From contig JAVVSK010000002.1 of the NCBI GenBank assembly GCA_036654235.1, forward strand, positions 91,131 through 155,130: 64,000 bases of DNA, in the 5' to 3' direction. The DNA comes from JAVVSK01 sp036654235 (lineage in GTDB: Bacteria; Bacillota; Clostridia; Christensenellales; CAG-138). Numbering within the stretch: position 1 is the stretch's first letter; the number at the start of each line of letters is the position of its first letter. The translations under genes and the position numbers were made by a program. Below are positions 45,429-54,588 of the stretch, piece after piece. The notes beneath the pieces were generated by a model. It was given only the letters and a program-made list of their open reading frames with translations. It was not told the DNA's origin and made no database searches.

Positions 45429-47863
45429 AGTTTTGTGCTCGATTCAAGCTCTATTTCTGTTTTAGCGGATTCAAAGCTTAGTTTTCCGTCGATGACGCTA
45501 ACGGTAACGGAATCTCCGAGTTTTATAGTTCCTTTTAATATCCCTTCGGAAAGTCCATCCTCTATTTCCCGGGAAATCGCGCGTCTTAGCGGTCTTGCGC
45601 CATATTGCGGGTCGAAACCGTCGCCGATTAAAAGCTCTTTAGCGGAGTCCGTAACGGAGAGAATAATTCCGCGTTCCTTTAGCCTTTCGGCCACATTTTT
45701 TAGCATCAGACCAACGATTTTAACGCTTTCTTCGCGCATTAGCGGCTTAAAAACGATTATCTCATCAATGCGGTTTAAAAATTCGGGACGAAAGGCTTTT
45801 TTAAGATTCGCCATTACGTCGTCCCGCATACTTTCGTAGGGAAGGCTCTTTAAATTTGTATTGAAGCCTACTGTATGCTCTCGGGTTATTGATTCAGACC
45901 CAACATTGCTCGTCATTATTATTATTGTGTTCCGAAAGTCGACCGTCCGCCCCTTACTATCCGTTAAACGCCCATCCTCAATAATCTGTAAAAATATATT
46001 AAAAACGTCGTTATGCGCCTTTTCAATTTCGTCAAATAATATTACGGAATAGGGTTTTCTCCGAACGCTCTTAGTCAACTGTCCGCCGTCGTCATAGCCG
46101 ATATAGCCGGGAGGAGATCCCGTTAGCTTTGAAACGGAATGCGCCTCCATATATTCGGACATATCAAGGCGAATCATAGCTTCTTCGTCCGAGAACAAAG
46201 CGAAAGCCAGAGCGCGGCAGAGTTCGGTTTTTCCAACGCCGGATGGACCTAGGAACATATATGAACCTATTGGACGATGCGGATCTTTTAACCCCGCCCT
46301 TGCGCGGCGAATCGCACGGGAAACGGCGCTTATCGCTTCGTCCTGACCGATTACGCGTTCTTTAAGTATATCTTCGAGACTAAGAAGTTTTAGCGCATCG
46401 TCTTCGGTCATATTGCTTACGGGAACGCCGGTCCACATTGAGACGACGGACGCAACGTCGTTTTCGGTAACGAGACAAACGTCGCTGTCGCGGCTCGTTT
46501 CCCAAGCCTGCATAGTATCTTTAACGGCTTTTCTTAGAGTCCTCTCCTCGTCGCGAACGGAGGCGGCGCGCTCAAAATTTTGATTATTTATCGCTTCCTC
46601 TTTTTCCTTCATTAGCGCTTCTAGGCGCGCTTCAAGTTCTTTAACGTCCGGAGGGGAATTAAAGGACTCTATGCGAACCTTGCTGGCCGCCTCGTCCATT
46701 AGGTCGATAGCCTTATCCGGAAGAAATCTATCGGTTATATACCTATCGCTAAGATCAACCGCGGCGCTTATCGCTTCGTCCGTAATCCGCGCTTTATGAT
46801 GCGCTTCGTACCTATCTCTAAGCCCTAAGAGGATTTTAACGGCTTCGTCACGCGAGGGTTCGCCTAAGTTAACGGGAGCAAAGCGGCGCTCAAGAGCAGC
46901 ATCTTTTTCAATATAGCGACGATATTCGTCGACGGTCGTCGCGCCGATAACTTGAATCTCGCCCCGGGCAAGAGCCGGTTTTAAAATATTAGATGCGTCC
47001 GTCCCACCTTCACTCGCTCCCGCGCCGACTATAGTATGAAGCTCGTCTATAAATAAAATCGTATCTCCGCTTTTATTTAGCTCGTCGATAGCGGTTTTTA
47101 TGCGTTCCTCAAAGTCGCCCCTATACTTGGTTCCGGCTATCATAGCGGTTATATCTAGGGAAACAACGCGTTTCCCCTTTAAAAGATCGGGTATTTTTCC
47201 CGAAGCGATTCGCTCTGCGAGACCCTCTATTACGGCAGATTTACCTACGCCTGGATCGCCTATTAAAACAGGATTGTTTTTCGTTCTTCTATTTAAAATC
47301 TGAACTATTCGCTTTATTTCGTTTTCCCTACCGATAACGGGATCTAAGCCGCCATCGGCCGCGAGCTTCGTTAAGTCTTTACTATAACTATCAAGCGTTG
47401 GCGTTTTACTTTTTATTACCGCGGTAGCGGAGAAACCGTTAATTAGAATTCTCCTAAGTTCTACTAGGTCGACCCCGAGCTCAATAAGTATGCGCGCCGC
47501 GACCCCGTCTCTCTCCTGAATAAGGGCTAATAAAAGGTGCTCGGTACCGATATAATTGTTCTTTAAAGTTTTCGCTTCGTAAAGGCTTATTTCAATTATC
47601 TTCTTCGTTCGCGGAGTATACCCGAAGGTATCTGTAAAATGATAATTGCCCCGCCCAACCATAGTTTCGGCGAAAGATAAAACCTGCTGATCCGTAACTG
47701 AAAGAGAAGCGAGAGCCTTAGCGGCAGCACCCTCACCTTCGCGTATAAGCCCGAGAAGGAGGTGTTCGCTCCCTACATAATTATGCCCAAGAGCCTTAGC
47801 GGCATCTTGCGCGAGAGCGAGAGCTTTAGAAGCACCTTCGGTGAATTTATCAAAAAATGTCAT
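45425..47863 (-). CDS. clpC: ATP-dependent Clp protease ATP-binding subunit ClpC
   Basis: AAA+ unfoldase of 812 residues. Two Clp-N repeats fill residues 1-145, the first ATPase has GDPGVGKSAV, a UVR-like middle region lies near 420-455, the second ATPase has GPSGVGKTEL, and the ClpP-docking loop is seen as HTVGFN. It feeds proteins to ClpP. The usual ctsR-mcsA-mcsB companions are absent; instead it is joined to xdhC-moaC-moaA. Confidence 0.96.
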   Translation of the reverse strand: MTFFDKFTEGASKALALAQDAAKALGHNYVGSEHLLLGLIREGEGAAAKALASLSVTDQQVLSFAETMVGRGNYHFTDTFGYTPRTKKIIEISLYEAKTLKNNYIGTEHLLLALIQERDGVAARILIELGVDLVELRRILINGFSATAVIKSKTPTLDSYSKDLTKLAADGGLDPVIGRENEIKRIVQILNRRTKNNPVLIGDPGVGKSAVIEGLAERIASGKIPDLLKGKRVVSLDITAMIAGTKYRGDFEERIKTAIDELNKSGDTILFIDELHTIVGAGASEGGTDASNILKPALARGEIQVIGATTVDEYRRYIEKDAALERRFAPVNLGEPSRDEAVKILLGLRDRYEAHHKARITDEAISAAVDLSDRYITDRFLPDKAIDLMDEAASKVRIESFNSPPDVKELEARLEALMKEKEEAINNQNFERAASVRDEERTLRKAVKDTMQAWETSRDSDVCLVTENDVASVVSMWTGVPVSNMTEDDALKLLSLEDILKERVIGQDEAISAVSRAIRRARAGLKDPHRPIGSYMFLGPSGVGKTELCRALAFALFSDEEAMIRLDMSEYMEAHSVSKLTGSPPGYIGYDDGGQLTKSVRRKPYSVILFDEIEKAHNDVFNIFLQIIEDGRLTDSKGRTVDFRNTIIIMTSNVGSESITREHTVGFNTNLKSLPYESMRDDVMANLKKAFRPEFLNRIDEIIVFKPLMREESVKIVGLMLKNVAERLKERGIILSVTDSAKELLIGDGFDPQYGARPLRRAISREIEDGLSEGILKGTIKLGDSVTVSVIDGKLSFESAKTEIELESSTKL

Positions 47864-47899
47864 ATGTATTCAGCCCCATATCTTTAATCGATAAGCGCG

Positions 47900-47954
47900 A
47901 AAAAAAGAAAAAGGAGCGACCTCCGGTTTAAGTTTTAAACGGGAAGACGCCTCA
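47900..47954 (-). terminator. Candidate hairpin terminator before clpC
   Basis: On the minus strand an imperfect stem of about 14 pairs (two arms around AAC) is followed by CCTTTTTCTTTTTTT. It would separate the megL-AI-2E unit from clpC, though some read-through is possible. Confidence 0.45.
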
Positions 47955-47968
47955 AAAAATCGTGTTTT

Positions 47969-49108
47969 TCAGATTTTATTTCCATTTTCCTTCGCTCTTT
48001 CGGTTTCTTTTTTCTCAACGAATTTTTTAACGAGTAAGTAGATAATAGCCATTACGGGAACTCCTATCAGCATTCCGATAACGCCAAACAACCCGCCAAA
48101 CAGTAAAACGGCCAATATTACGAAAAACCCGGTAAGCCCGACCGCATTTCCTACTATTCGCGGATAAACGACGCTCCCGATTATTTGTTGAATAACCGCC
48201 GCGCCGATTACAAACCAGAGCGCTTTCATAGGGTCGATCATAAGTATGAAAAATCCGCAAAGGAGCGTTCCGATCCAAGAACCTATTATCGGAATGAGCG
48301 AAGCAAACCCGATTATAACGGCAACCATCTCCGGATAAGGCATTATAAATATTTTCATCATTACGTAGATTACGAGCATTAATATGAGCATATTAACAAA
48401 CTGCCCGCTCACATATTTTTTTAATATTTCGTTAGATGCCGCTCCGGTTTCTTTTAAGGAATGGGAACGCTTTTTATCGAACATCGCATCCGTAAGACGC
48501 GAAAATATAGTCATTAGTTTCTCTTTATTCGCTAGAGCGAATATACTTACGATAAAGCCCATTAAAAAGTCGAAAAGCATGGATAAAAAGTCGAAAGTAA
48601 AGGTAAGAACCGATGGCAGCAAAGAAGCCGCCTCCTGTTCTATCCAAACGGAAAGCTTATCCCATGCGCTAACGAGTACCGAAAGCAAGTTTGGGTTGGC
48701 GCTTGAGGAATCAAAAATTCCGTTTAACCATGTATTGAACCCGGCTATATAGCCCGGAAGCTCGGAAACGAATTTTATTAGGCTATCCGTAAACGTCGGA
48801 ATCAGAAGAATAAGTAAAAGCGCGAGAAGCGAAAGGATAACGATAAAAGACAGTGTCATCGAAACGCAGCGCCTGAGCTTTTCATTCTTTATTTTTTCAA
48901 ATAGACGCGTGTAAAAAAAATGCATAGGTATATTGGCGATAAAGGCGAGAATAATGCCGATAATTAGCGAACGCGAAACGTGAAGAAGCGTCGTAAGCGC
49001 AGAAAAAACTCCGGCGAGGTTTTCGAAAAGCTCAAAAACCAATATGCCCACTATTACCACCAATATATATTTTTTACTCTCTTTCAAGAGAGCTTTAAGT
49101 TTGATCAT
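47969..49108 (-). CDS. AI-2E family transporter (PerM-like)
   Basis: A 379-residue membrane protein with about seven to eight helices and the AI-2E family layout: paired N-terminal helices, a soluble middle part (about 105-160), and a C-terminal helix block with SLIPIIGSWIGT. Family members export small molecules or exchange ions; the AI-2 label is historical. Its ATG overlaps the stop of the lyase gene by 4 bp. Confidence 0.88.
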   Translation of the reverse strand: MIKLKALLKESKKYILVVIVGILVFELFENLAGVFSALTTLLHVSRSLIIGIILAFIANIPMHFFYTRLFEKIKNEKLRRCVSMTLSFIVILSLLALLLILLIPTFTDSLIKFVSELPGYIAGFNTWLNGIFDSSSANPNLLSVLVSAWDKLSVWIEQEAASLLPSVLTFTFDFLSMLFDFLMGFIVSIFALANKEKLMTIFSRLTDAMFDKKRSHSLKETGAASNEILKKYVSGQFVNMLILMLVIYVMMKIFIMPYPEMVAVIIGFASLIPIIGSWIGTLLCGFFILMIDPMKALWFVIGAAVIQQIIGSVVYPRIVGNAVGLTGFFVILAVLLFGGLFGVIGMLIGVPVMAIIYLLVKKFVEKKETERAKENGNKI

Positions 49109-50304
49109 TTAATCCTATCTAAGGCTTCGGATAAGTCGGCGATAATATCTTTCGCATCCTCAAGACCGACGCTTAAGCGAATAAGAGCTGGCGATATTCC
49201 GACAGCTTCCAACTCTTCCTCGGAATAAGTACTATGGGTCATTGACGCGGGATGCTCTATTAAAGTTTCGGCATCTCCAAGGCTAACGGCTAGGGTGCAG
49301 AGGGAAAGTGAATTTATAAAGTCTTCGGTTCCCTTTCTATCCGTTTTTAATGTAAATGCTATCATTCCGCCGAACAGAGCCATTTGTTTTTTTGTTATCT
49401 CAAATGATGAAGATGATGGAAGTCCGGGATACATGACCTTATCAACGTTCGGGTGCGCCTCTAAAAATTGCGCTATCTGCATAGCGTTCTTCGAATGCTT
49501 CTCTACGCGGATATCGAGGGTTTTCATTCCGCGGTTGATTAAAAATGCTTCGAAAGGCCCTAAAACAGCGCCCGTCATGTCCTTAACGCCGAACATAACG
49601 CATTCGTTTATGAAGTCCGCTTTACCGACGGCGGCACCGGCAACGACATCGCCATGTCCGTTTAAATATTTAGTTGCCGAATGAACTACGACGTCCGCAC
49701 CGAGACTTAAAGGTCTTTGAATATAAGGGGTACAGTAGGTATTGTCAACTATGACCTTTATATCACTATTATATGCATGGACAAGCTTAGATACGCATTC
49801 TATATCAATAACCCTGTTATCCGGGTTTGACGGACTTTCAAAATATACAACTTTAGTATTTTCGCGCAAACCGGCTTTAACGGCATCTAAATCCGTAAAA
49901 TCCGCCTGAGAATATTCAACGCCATTTCTGGATATACCGTGTTTCAGAAAAGAAAAAGTACATCCATAGAGGGTTTTATCCGATAGAATATGGTCTCCGG
50001 CTTTAAGGGCTGTCCATAGAACGGACGTTATAGCGCCCATGCCTGAAGAAGCGAAAAATCCGGCTTCGGCTCCCTCTAGGTTCGCGAGCTTTTCAGCTAA
50101 AAGATTAGCGTTCGGGTTTCCGAGACGTGTATAAATATAACCGTTTTCTTCTCCGCTAAAGCGCTTTGCGCCTTGTTCCGCATTTTCGAAAACAAATGTG
50201 GAAGTCTGAAATATTGGCGTTGCTAAGGGGGCTATACCGGGTATTTTCATGCTTCCGGTATGTATTTGTCTCGTGGCAAAGCCCAATTGATCGTTTTTTA
50301 ACAT
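49105..50304 (-). CDS. Methionine gamma-lyase-type PLP enzyme
   Basis: A Cys/Met-metabolism PLP enzyme of 399 residues. The PLP lysine is in HSATKYLNGHGD. The motif LYGCTF has the Cys seen at position 116 in methionine gamma-lyases, where cystathionine enzymes usually have another residue. It probably cleaves methionine to methanethiol, 2-oxobutyrate and ammonia; related O-acetylhomoserine sulfhydrylase activity cannot be excluded. First gene of a pair with the AI-2E transporter. Confidence 0.85.
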   Translation of the reverse strand: MLKNDQLGFATRQIHTGSMKIPGIAPLATPIFQTSTFVFENAEQGAKRFSGEENGYIYTRLGNPNANLLAEKLANLEGAEAGFFASSGMGAITSVLWTALKAGDHILSDKTLYGCTFSFLKHGISRNGVEYSQADFTDLDAVKAGLRENTKVVYFESPSNPDNRVIDIECVSKLVHAYNSDIKVIVDNTYCTPYIQRPLSLGADVVVHSATKYLNGHGDVVAGAAVGKADFINECVMFGVKDMTGAVLGPFEAFLINRGMKTLDIRVEKHSKNAMQIAQFLEAHPNVDKVMYPGLPSSSSFEITKKQMALFGGMIAFTLKTDRKGTEDFINSLSLCTLAVSLGDAETLIEHPASMTHSTYSEEELEAVGISPALIRLSVGLEDAKDIIADLSEALDRIK

Positions 50305-50334
50305 TTTTTTATCCTCCGAAACGTTTTCATAGCA

Positions 50335-50364
50335 ATGTTACCACCTTTCCCGCTATTTCGTCAA
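50335..50364 (-). promoter_or_regulatory. Candidate promoter of the methionine gamma-lyase gene
   Basis: On the minus strand TTGACG (50364-50359) and TAACAT (50340-50335) are 18 bp apart. The leader would be about 25 nt, too short for a SAM riboswitch. Confidence 0.5.
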
Positions 50365-50518
50365 GGAAGACCGGGGTAACTTTCAGGGCAAAACAAGAGA
50401 AAGGAAATTACGCCCTTACCTTTATTTTGAAAAATTATCTTTTTAGAATTTAACCTAAGCGAAGTTTAACTTTTCACCTCAACGTTTTAGAAATTGCACG
50501 TTTTTTGTAAATTTTATC

Positions 50519-50547
50519 TTGACGGCAAATTAAAAATACGCTATAAT
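50519..50547 (+). promoter_or_regulatory. Promoter of tRNA-Leu
   Basis: TTGACG (50519-50524) and TATAAT (50542-50547) are 17 bp apart, 11 bp before the tRNA 5' end. Confidence 0.85.
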
Positions 50548-50558
50548 ACCGCTTATGT

Positions 50559-50641
50559 GCGAATGTGGTGGAACGGCATACACAACGGACTTAAAATCCG
50601 TCGGGGAAACCTTGCGGGTTCAAATCCCGCCATTCGCACCA
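50559..50641 (+). tRNA. tRNA-Leu (anticodon TAA)
   Basis: The acceptor stem is GCGAATG with CATTCGC, the anticodon loop CTTAAAA gives TAA, a long variable arm typical of tRNA-Leu follows (GTCGGGGAAACCTTGC), the T loop is GTTCAAATC, and CCA is encoded. It has its own promoter and terminator. Confidence 0.96.
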
Positions 50642-50698
50642 TAACAATAGGTCAAAATAGATGCAGGGCTTAGAAACTCAGTATTTATGCGGTCTGAC

Positions 50699-50736
50699 GA
50701 GGGTTTTGAATGAGCAATTCAAAACCCTCGTTTTTT
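50699..50736 (+). terminator. Terminator of tRNA-Leu
   Basis: A perfect 13-bp stem (GAGGGTTTTGAAT with ATTCAAAACCCTC) is followed by G and six T. Confidence 0.9.
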
Positions 50737-50919
50737 GTAGCAGAGGGGAAATCACTTTGCAGGAATTCAATATTGCCGACCAACATGCAGTGAAAAGCAC
50801 CAACACAAACTGCGGATTGTTTAGTGGTTATTGTAATAGCTTTGTCCGCATCTATGTGGTATCGTGTGTCCTAATACCAAAAAGGTATTGAAGTCATACG
50901 AAAGGAAAAAACGCAGATG

Positions 50920-51344
50920 AAACAAATATGATTAAAAAAGGCACAGCCATGCCACGGTTAATAGGTACTTGAACCAATCAACGCAATTTTGCAATATGCC
51001 CGGCTTGTCTGCGCCTATATCAAAGTTAGCAGTCACTCCGCCGACCGACTTGGCTCATTCGCGGTGCAGATGGATTATTACCAGAATAGCTCATCGATAA
51101 AAATGAGAAACGGGAGCTGATAGATATCCGCACTGACGAGGCGGTCACCGAAACCCGTGCAGACAAGAGTGAGAATTTTCAACGGATGCTTGCCTACTTC
51201 CGCAAAGGGAAATTTGACCTCATCCCGGTTAAATTGGTTTCACGGTTTGCCCTAAATATTCACAACTGCCTTGCCACCGAGCCGGATGCCGTCGGCATCC
51301 CCTACAAAAATGCTGAGATCAAATATCTCTATACGACTAAATGA
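50920..51344 (+). pseudogene. Decayed large serine recombinase (TnpX-like), N-terminal part
   Basis: Two frames hold pieces of a transposon-type serine recombinase. The first (from about 51007) reads VCAYIKVSSHSADRLGSFAVQMDYY in parts, matching the N-terminal catalytic strand with its serine. After a frameshift near 51114 it continues as ELIDI..DEAVTETRADK and NFQRMLAYFRKGKFD, then SRFALNIHNCLAT. Sequence after about 51280 no longer matches and ends in a stop at 51344. It is a non-functional remnant of an integrated element lying 0.3 kb after tRNA-Leu. Confidence 0.75.
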
Positions 51345-51771
51345 AATCAATCAGCAGATCTACCTCTTAAAGCGTAACCACCGCAGGCTACTTGAAAGTA
51401 CGCGGACGATAGGATGCTCTCCGACTGCTGCTTGATATTAGGCATTATTGAGCGTTGCTGAATTTGAGAAAATACACGGTAAAATAGAAATCAAGGAATT
51501 GCGTTAGCCCTCGACCTTTACAAGAGGTAACCCAAAGTATTTCGGCTTGTTTGATAAAGAGTATGAATATCTTTTAACGTTTCTTTTGACGATAAAGTGC
51601 ACTCCCTACAACCGTAACGTTATTACATTCTACCAATATCTTTTTTAAGCATATCGCTTTCAGTTAAAAGCGAGTAATCGCGGCATTCCGCGAATTGCAT
51701 TTTAGAGATATTCATTGTAAAATTAAATGTTTTTTATCGGGGCGGAAAAGAGAAAGCTCCGAGTATCTTTT
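51345..51771 (+). other. Gene-free stretch, probably mobile-element debris
   Basis: About 430 bases between the recombinase remnant and queA have no supported gene. A short stretch (51345-51420) reads as helical, Lys/Arg-rich peptide with stops and may be part of the same lost element. The AGGAGG for queA closes the region. Confidence 0.4.
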
Positions 51772-51787
51772 AGGAGGTCATGCAACT

Positions 51788-52810
51788 TTGAAAACGAGTG
51801 ATTTTTATTACGATCTTCCGCAGGAGCTAATAGCGCAGTCCCCTATAGAAAAGCGCGATGCTTCACGGCTTTTAATATATAATCGCAAAAATAAAAGCAT
51901 TTTGGACGGTGTTTTCCCCGACATATTGGATCATATAAGTCCTAAAGACGTTTTGGTTTTAAATACGACAAAGGTTATCCCCGCGAGGATATATGGCGTT
52001 CGCGAGGAAACCGGCGGCGTTATGGAATTTTTGCTTTTAAAAAGGATATCTGATGACACCTTTTCCGCTCTCGTTCGACCGGGAAAGCGCGCGCATACCG
52101 GTGGAATTTATAAAGTTAGCGATGAATTATCCGTAGAAATAGGCGAAAAGACCGATGCCGAAGGGCGAATTTTACACCTCATATATGACGGAATTCTTGA
52201 GGAAATATTGGATAGGGTAGGTGAAATACCCCTTCCCCCATATATAAAGGAAACGCTTTTAGATAAGAGCCGATATCAGACGGTCTATGCTAGAGAGAGC
52301 GGTTCGGCAGCAGCGCCGACGGCTGGGCTGCATTTTACGAAGGAACTCCTCGAAAAAATAGAACAGCGGGGAACTGCTGTTGCGCAAGTACTTTTACACG
52401 TTGGTCTTGGAACATTTCGCCCGGTATCAGTCGAAAACGTAGAGGATCACAAAATGCATGAGGAATATTATGAGGTGTCGCCGGAGGCTTCGAAACTTAT
52501 AAATGAAAGAAGACAAAACGGCGGGAAAATAATTGCCGTCGGGACGACGAGCTGCCGAACTCTCGAAACCGTTACGGATAAATCGGGAACGGTAATCCCC
52601 GGAAGCGGAAATACGGGAATTTTTATAACCCCGGGTTATAAGTTTAAGGCGGTCGACGCGCTGATAACAAATTTTCACCTTCCGGAATCTACCCTCCTTA
52701 TGCTGATTAGCGCCCTATCCTCTCGAGAGGAAATGCTTCGTGCATATGCGCACGCGATTGAGAAAAAATACCTTTTTTTTTCCTTCGGAGACGCTATGTT
52801 TATTGAATAA
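51788..52810 (+). CDS. queA: tRNA preQ1(34) S-adenosylmethionine ribosyltransferase-isomerase QueA
   Basis: A 340-residue QueA. The N-terminal FYYDLPQELIAQSP and the downstream TAGLHFT, HVGLGTFRPV and NFHLPESTLLMLISA blocks are characteristic. It transfers the ribosyl part of SAM to preQ1 in tRNA to give epoxyqueuosine. The start is TTG, 10 bp from AGGAGG; a longer ATG reading from 51695 has no ribosome site. tgt follows 22 bp later. Confidence 0.96.
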   Translation: MKTSDFYYDLPQELIAQSPIEKRDASRLLIYNRKNKSILDGVFPDILDHISPKDVLVLNTTKVIPARIYGVREETGGVMEFLLLKRISDDTFSALVRPGKRAHTGGIYKVSDELSVEIGEKTDAEGRILHLIYDGILEEILDRVGEIPLPPYIKETLLDKSRYQTVYARESGSAAAPTAGLHFTKELLEKIEQRGTAVAQVLLHVGLGTFRPVSVENVEDHKMHEEYYEVSPEASKLINERRQNGGKIIAVGTTSCRTLETVTDKSGTVIPGSGNTGIFITPGYKFKAVDALITNFHLPESTLLMLISALSSREEMLRAYAHAIEKKYLFFSFGDAMFIE

Positions 52811-52832
52811 ATTGGAGTATAGTGAAAGAAAT

Positions 52833-53945
52833 ATGGCAAAATACAGCTTTGAGCTTATAAAAACCTGTAAACAATCCGGAGCGCGCCTTGGGCGACTGAC
52901 AACGCCGCATGGAGTAATAAATACTCCATGTTATATGCCCGTAGGAACGCAAGCGACTGTAAAGGCGCTTACTCCGCGCGACCTTATCGAATCCGGATCG
53001 GAAATTATTCTCGCAAATACGTATCACCTATATCTTCGTCCGTCGCATACGCTTATTCGCGAGGCGGGCGGGTTGCATGGCTTTATGAATTGGGATAAAC
53101 CGATATTGACGGACAGCGGCGGGTTTCAGGTTTTTAGTTTAAGCGCGGTTAATAAGATTCGGGAAGACGGCGTCGAGTTTCAATCGCATATAGACGGGAG
53201 TAGGCATCTTTTTACGCCCGAAAAGGTCATTGCTATTGAAGAAGCTTTGGGCGCGGATATAATAATGGCATTCGACGAATGTACAAAACATCCTAGCGAC
53301 GAAACCTATACAAGGGCGGCTATGGAGAGAACGCATAGATGGGCTAAACAATGTAAGGCAGCGCAAACACGGGATGATCAGGCATTATTCGCTATTGTTC
53401 AGGGCGGGATGTATAAAAATTTACGAATGGAAAGCGCTAAAGTGCTCTCGGACATGGACTTTTTCGGAATGGGTATAGGCGGACTAAGCGTAGGAGAACC
53501 TAAGCCGCTAATGTATGATATGTTAGAGGCGACCGTTCCGTTAATAGACGCGAATAAGCCGCGATACCTAATGGGCGTCGGAAGCCCCGATTGTCTTTTA
53601 GAATCCGTCCTTCGCGGGGTAGATATGTTCGATTGCGTTTTACAGACGCGAACGGCGAGAAACGGTCTTGCTCTGACGAGAAAAGGAAAGCGCATGTTGA
53701 GGAACGCCGAATTTGCGCACGATTTTTCGCCTATTGAAGACGATTGCGATTGCTATGCCTGTAAAAATTTCACTCGCGCCTATATAAGACATCTCGTTAA
53801 GGCGAATGAAATTTTAGCCTCTATATTGATATCCATTCACAATATAAGATTCACGTTGAAGCTAATGGAGGATATAAGAACGGCGATTTCAGAAGATAGA
53901 TACTTGGATTTTATGCGCGCGCTAAACCCATCGAGCTTATTTTAA
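52833..53945 (+). CDS. tgt: tRNA-guanine transglycosylase
   Basis: A 370-residue TGT enzyme that swaps guanine 34 for preQ1. The catalytic region LTDSGGFQVFSL, the pocket GIGGLSVGEP, the nucleophile region VDMFDCVLQTR and the zinc site CDCYACKN with a later His are present. The ATG at 52833 gives the usual length; a reading from 52740 overlaps queA without need. It forms the queuosine pair with queA. Confidence 0.96.
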   Translation: MAKYSFELIKTCKQSGARLGRLTTPHGVINTPCYMPVGTQATVKALTPRDLIESGSEIILANTYHLYLRPSHTLIREAGGLHGFMNWDKPILTDSGGFQVFSLSAVNKIREDGVEFQSHIDGSRHLFTPEKVIAIEEALGADIIMAFDECTKHPSDETYTRAAMERTHRWAKQCKAAQTRDDQALFAIVQGGMYKNLRMESAKVLSDMDFFGMGIGGLSVGEPKPLMYDMLEATVPLIDANKPRYLMGVGSPDCLLESVLRGVDMFDCVLQTRTARNGLALTRKGKRMLRNAEFAHDFSPIEDDCDCYACKNFTRAYIRHLVKANEILASILISIHNIRFTLKLMEDIRTAISEDRYLDFMRALNPSSLF

Positions 53946-54221
53946 TGCTGATATATTAAATCGTCCGCGATAAAATACAATAGCTTTTTATAGGTTTTCT
54001 TTGCCTGGTTTGTTTTTTTCTGGCGAAGGTCAATACTTTATCCGCGCACTTTTCCCCGTAAAAATTAGTCTTAGCTTTATTAAGCCGATTAGTTCAATAG
54101 TGAAACAATCTTTTTGCAAAGTTAAAAAGATCTCATGCATTTAGCTGTTATCCGGTTTTTGCCGTTATTAATTAATAGTTTCTTTACTTACGCTTTTATT
54201 GCGACGCAACAAATTAATTAC
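53946..54221. other. Gene-free stretch before the V-ATPase operon
   Basis: About 275 AT-rich bases separate tgt from the ATPase promoter. I see no RNA gene, repeat or clear terminator. Confidence 0.4.
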
Positions 54222-54250
54222 TTGCAGAAAACTGTAAATTGGGATATAAT
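54222..54250 (+). promoter_or_regulatory. Promoter of the V-type ATPase operon
   Basis: TTGCAG (54222-54227) and TATAAT (54245-54250) are 17 bp apart. Transcription would begin near 54257, so the gene must start at 54280 rather than at the open GTG at 54256. Confidence 0.75.
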
Positions 54251-54279
54251 ACCTAGTGATAAAGCGTCGGGGGTATAAT

Positions 54280-54588
54280 ATGTCATCTATAATAGATATG
54301 GTAGCGAATGCCGAAACCGAAGCGGCAAAAATTCGGGCTTTAGGCGCGGAAGAAGCGAGCGCTTTAATTTTCAACGCGAACGCCGAAGCTAAAAGGCAGA
54401 TAGCCCTTTCAAAAACAAAATCAAAAGATTATACAATAAGCCGTAGAGAACAATCGGATAGGCAAGGGCGGCGCGTTTATCTCGATATTCAAACGTCAAA
54501 GCTAAAAGACGCTGATGCTTTTTGCATTGGTGCTTCCGCTAATATAGAAAAATCAGTTTCCTATATTGTTGAAAGGATAACGAGATGA
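54280..54588 (+). CDS. V-type ATPase stalk subunit H/G-like
   Basis: A 102-residue protein. The first 50 residues are an Ala/Glu/Lys-rich coiled coil (VANAETEAAKIRALGAEEAS), as in the small peripheral-stalk subunit that pairs with subunit E. Its place at the head of the operon and its length support this. The second half is less regular. The start follows a GGGGG ribosome site, and its stop overlaps the next gene by 4 bp. Confidence 0.75.
   Translation: MSSIIDMVANAETEAAKIRALGAEEASALIFNANAEAKRQIALSKTKSKDYTISRREQSDRQGRRVYLDIQTSKLKDADAFCIGASANIEKSVSYIVERITR

Noticed and set aside
50305..50380. T-box or SAM riboswitch before the methionine gamma-lyase gene
   Set aside because: AGGTGGTAACA on the minus strand recalls a T-box, but it overlaps the -10 promoter region and lacks the stem and antiterminator parts.
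50661..50891. 76-codon frame after tRNA-Leu
   Set aside because: It reads through the tRNA terminator hairpin, has no ribosome site, and lies in decayed mobile DNA.
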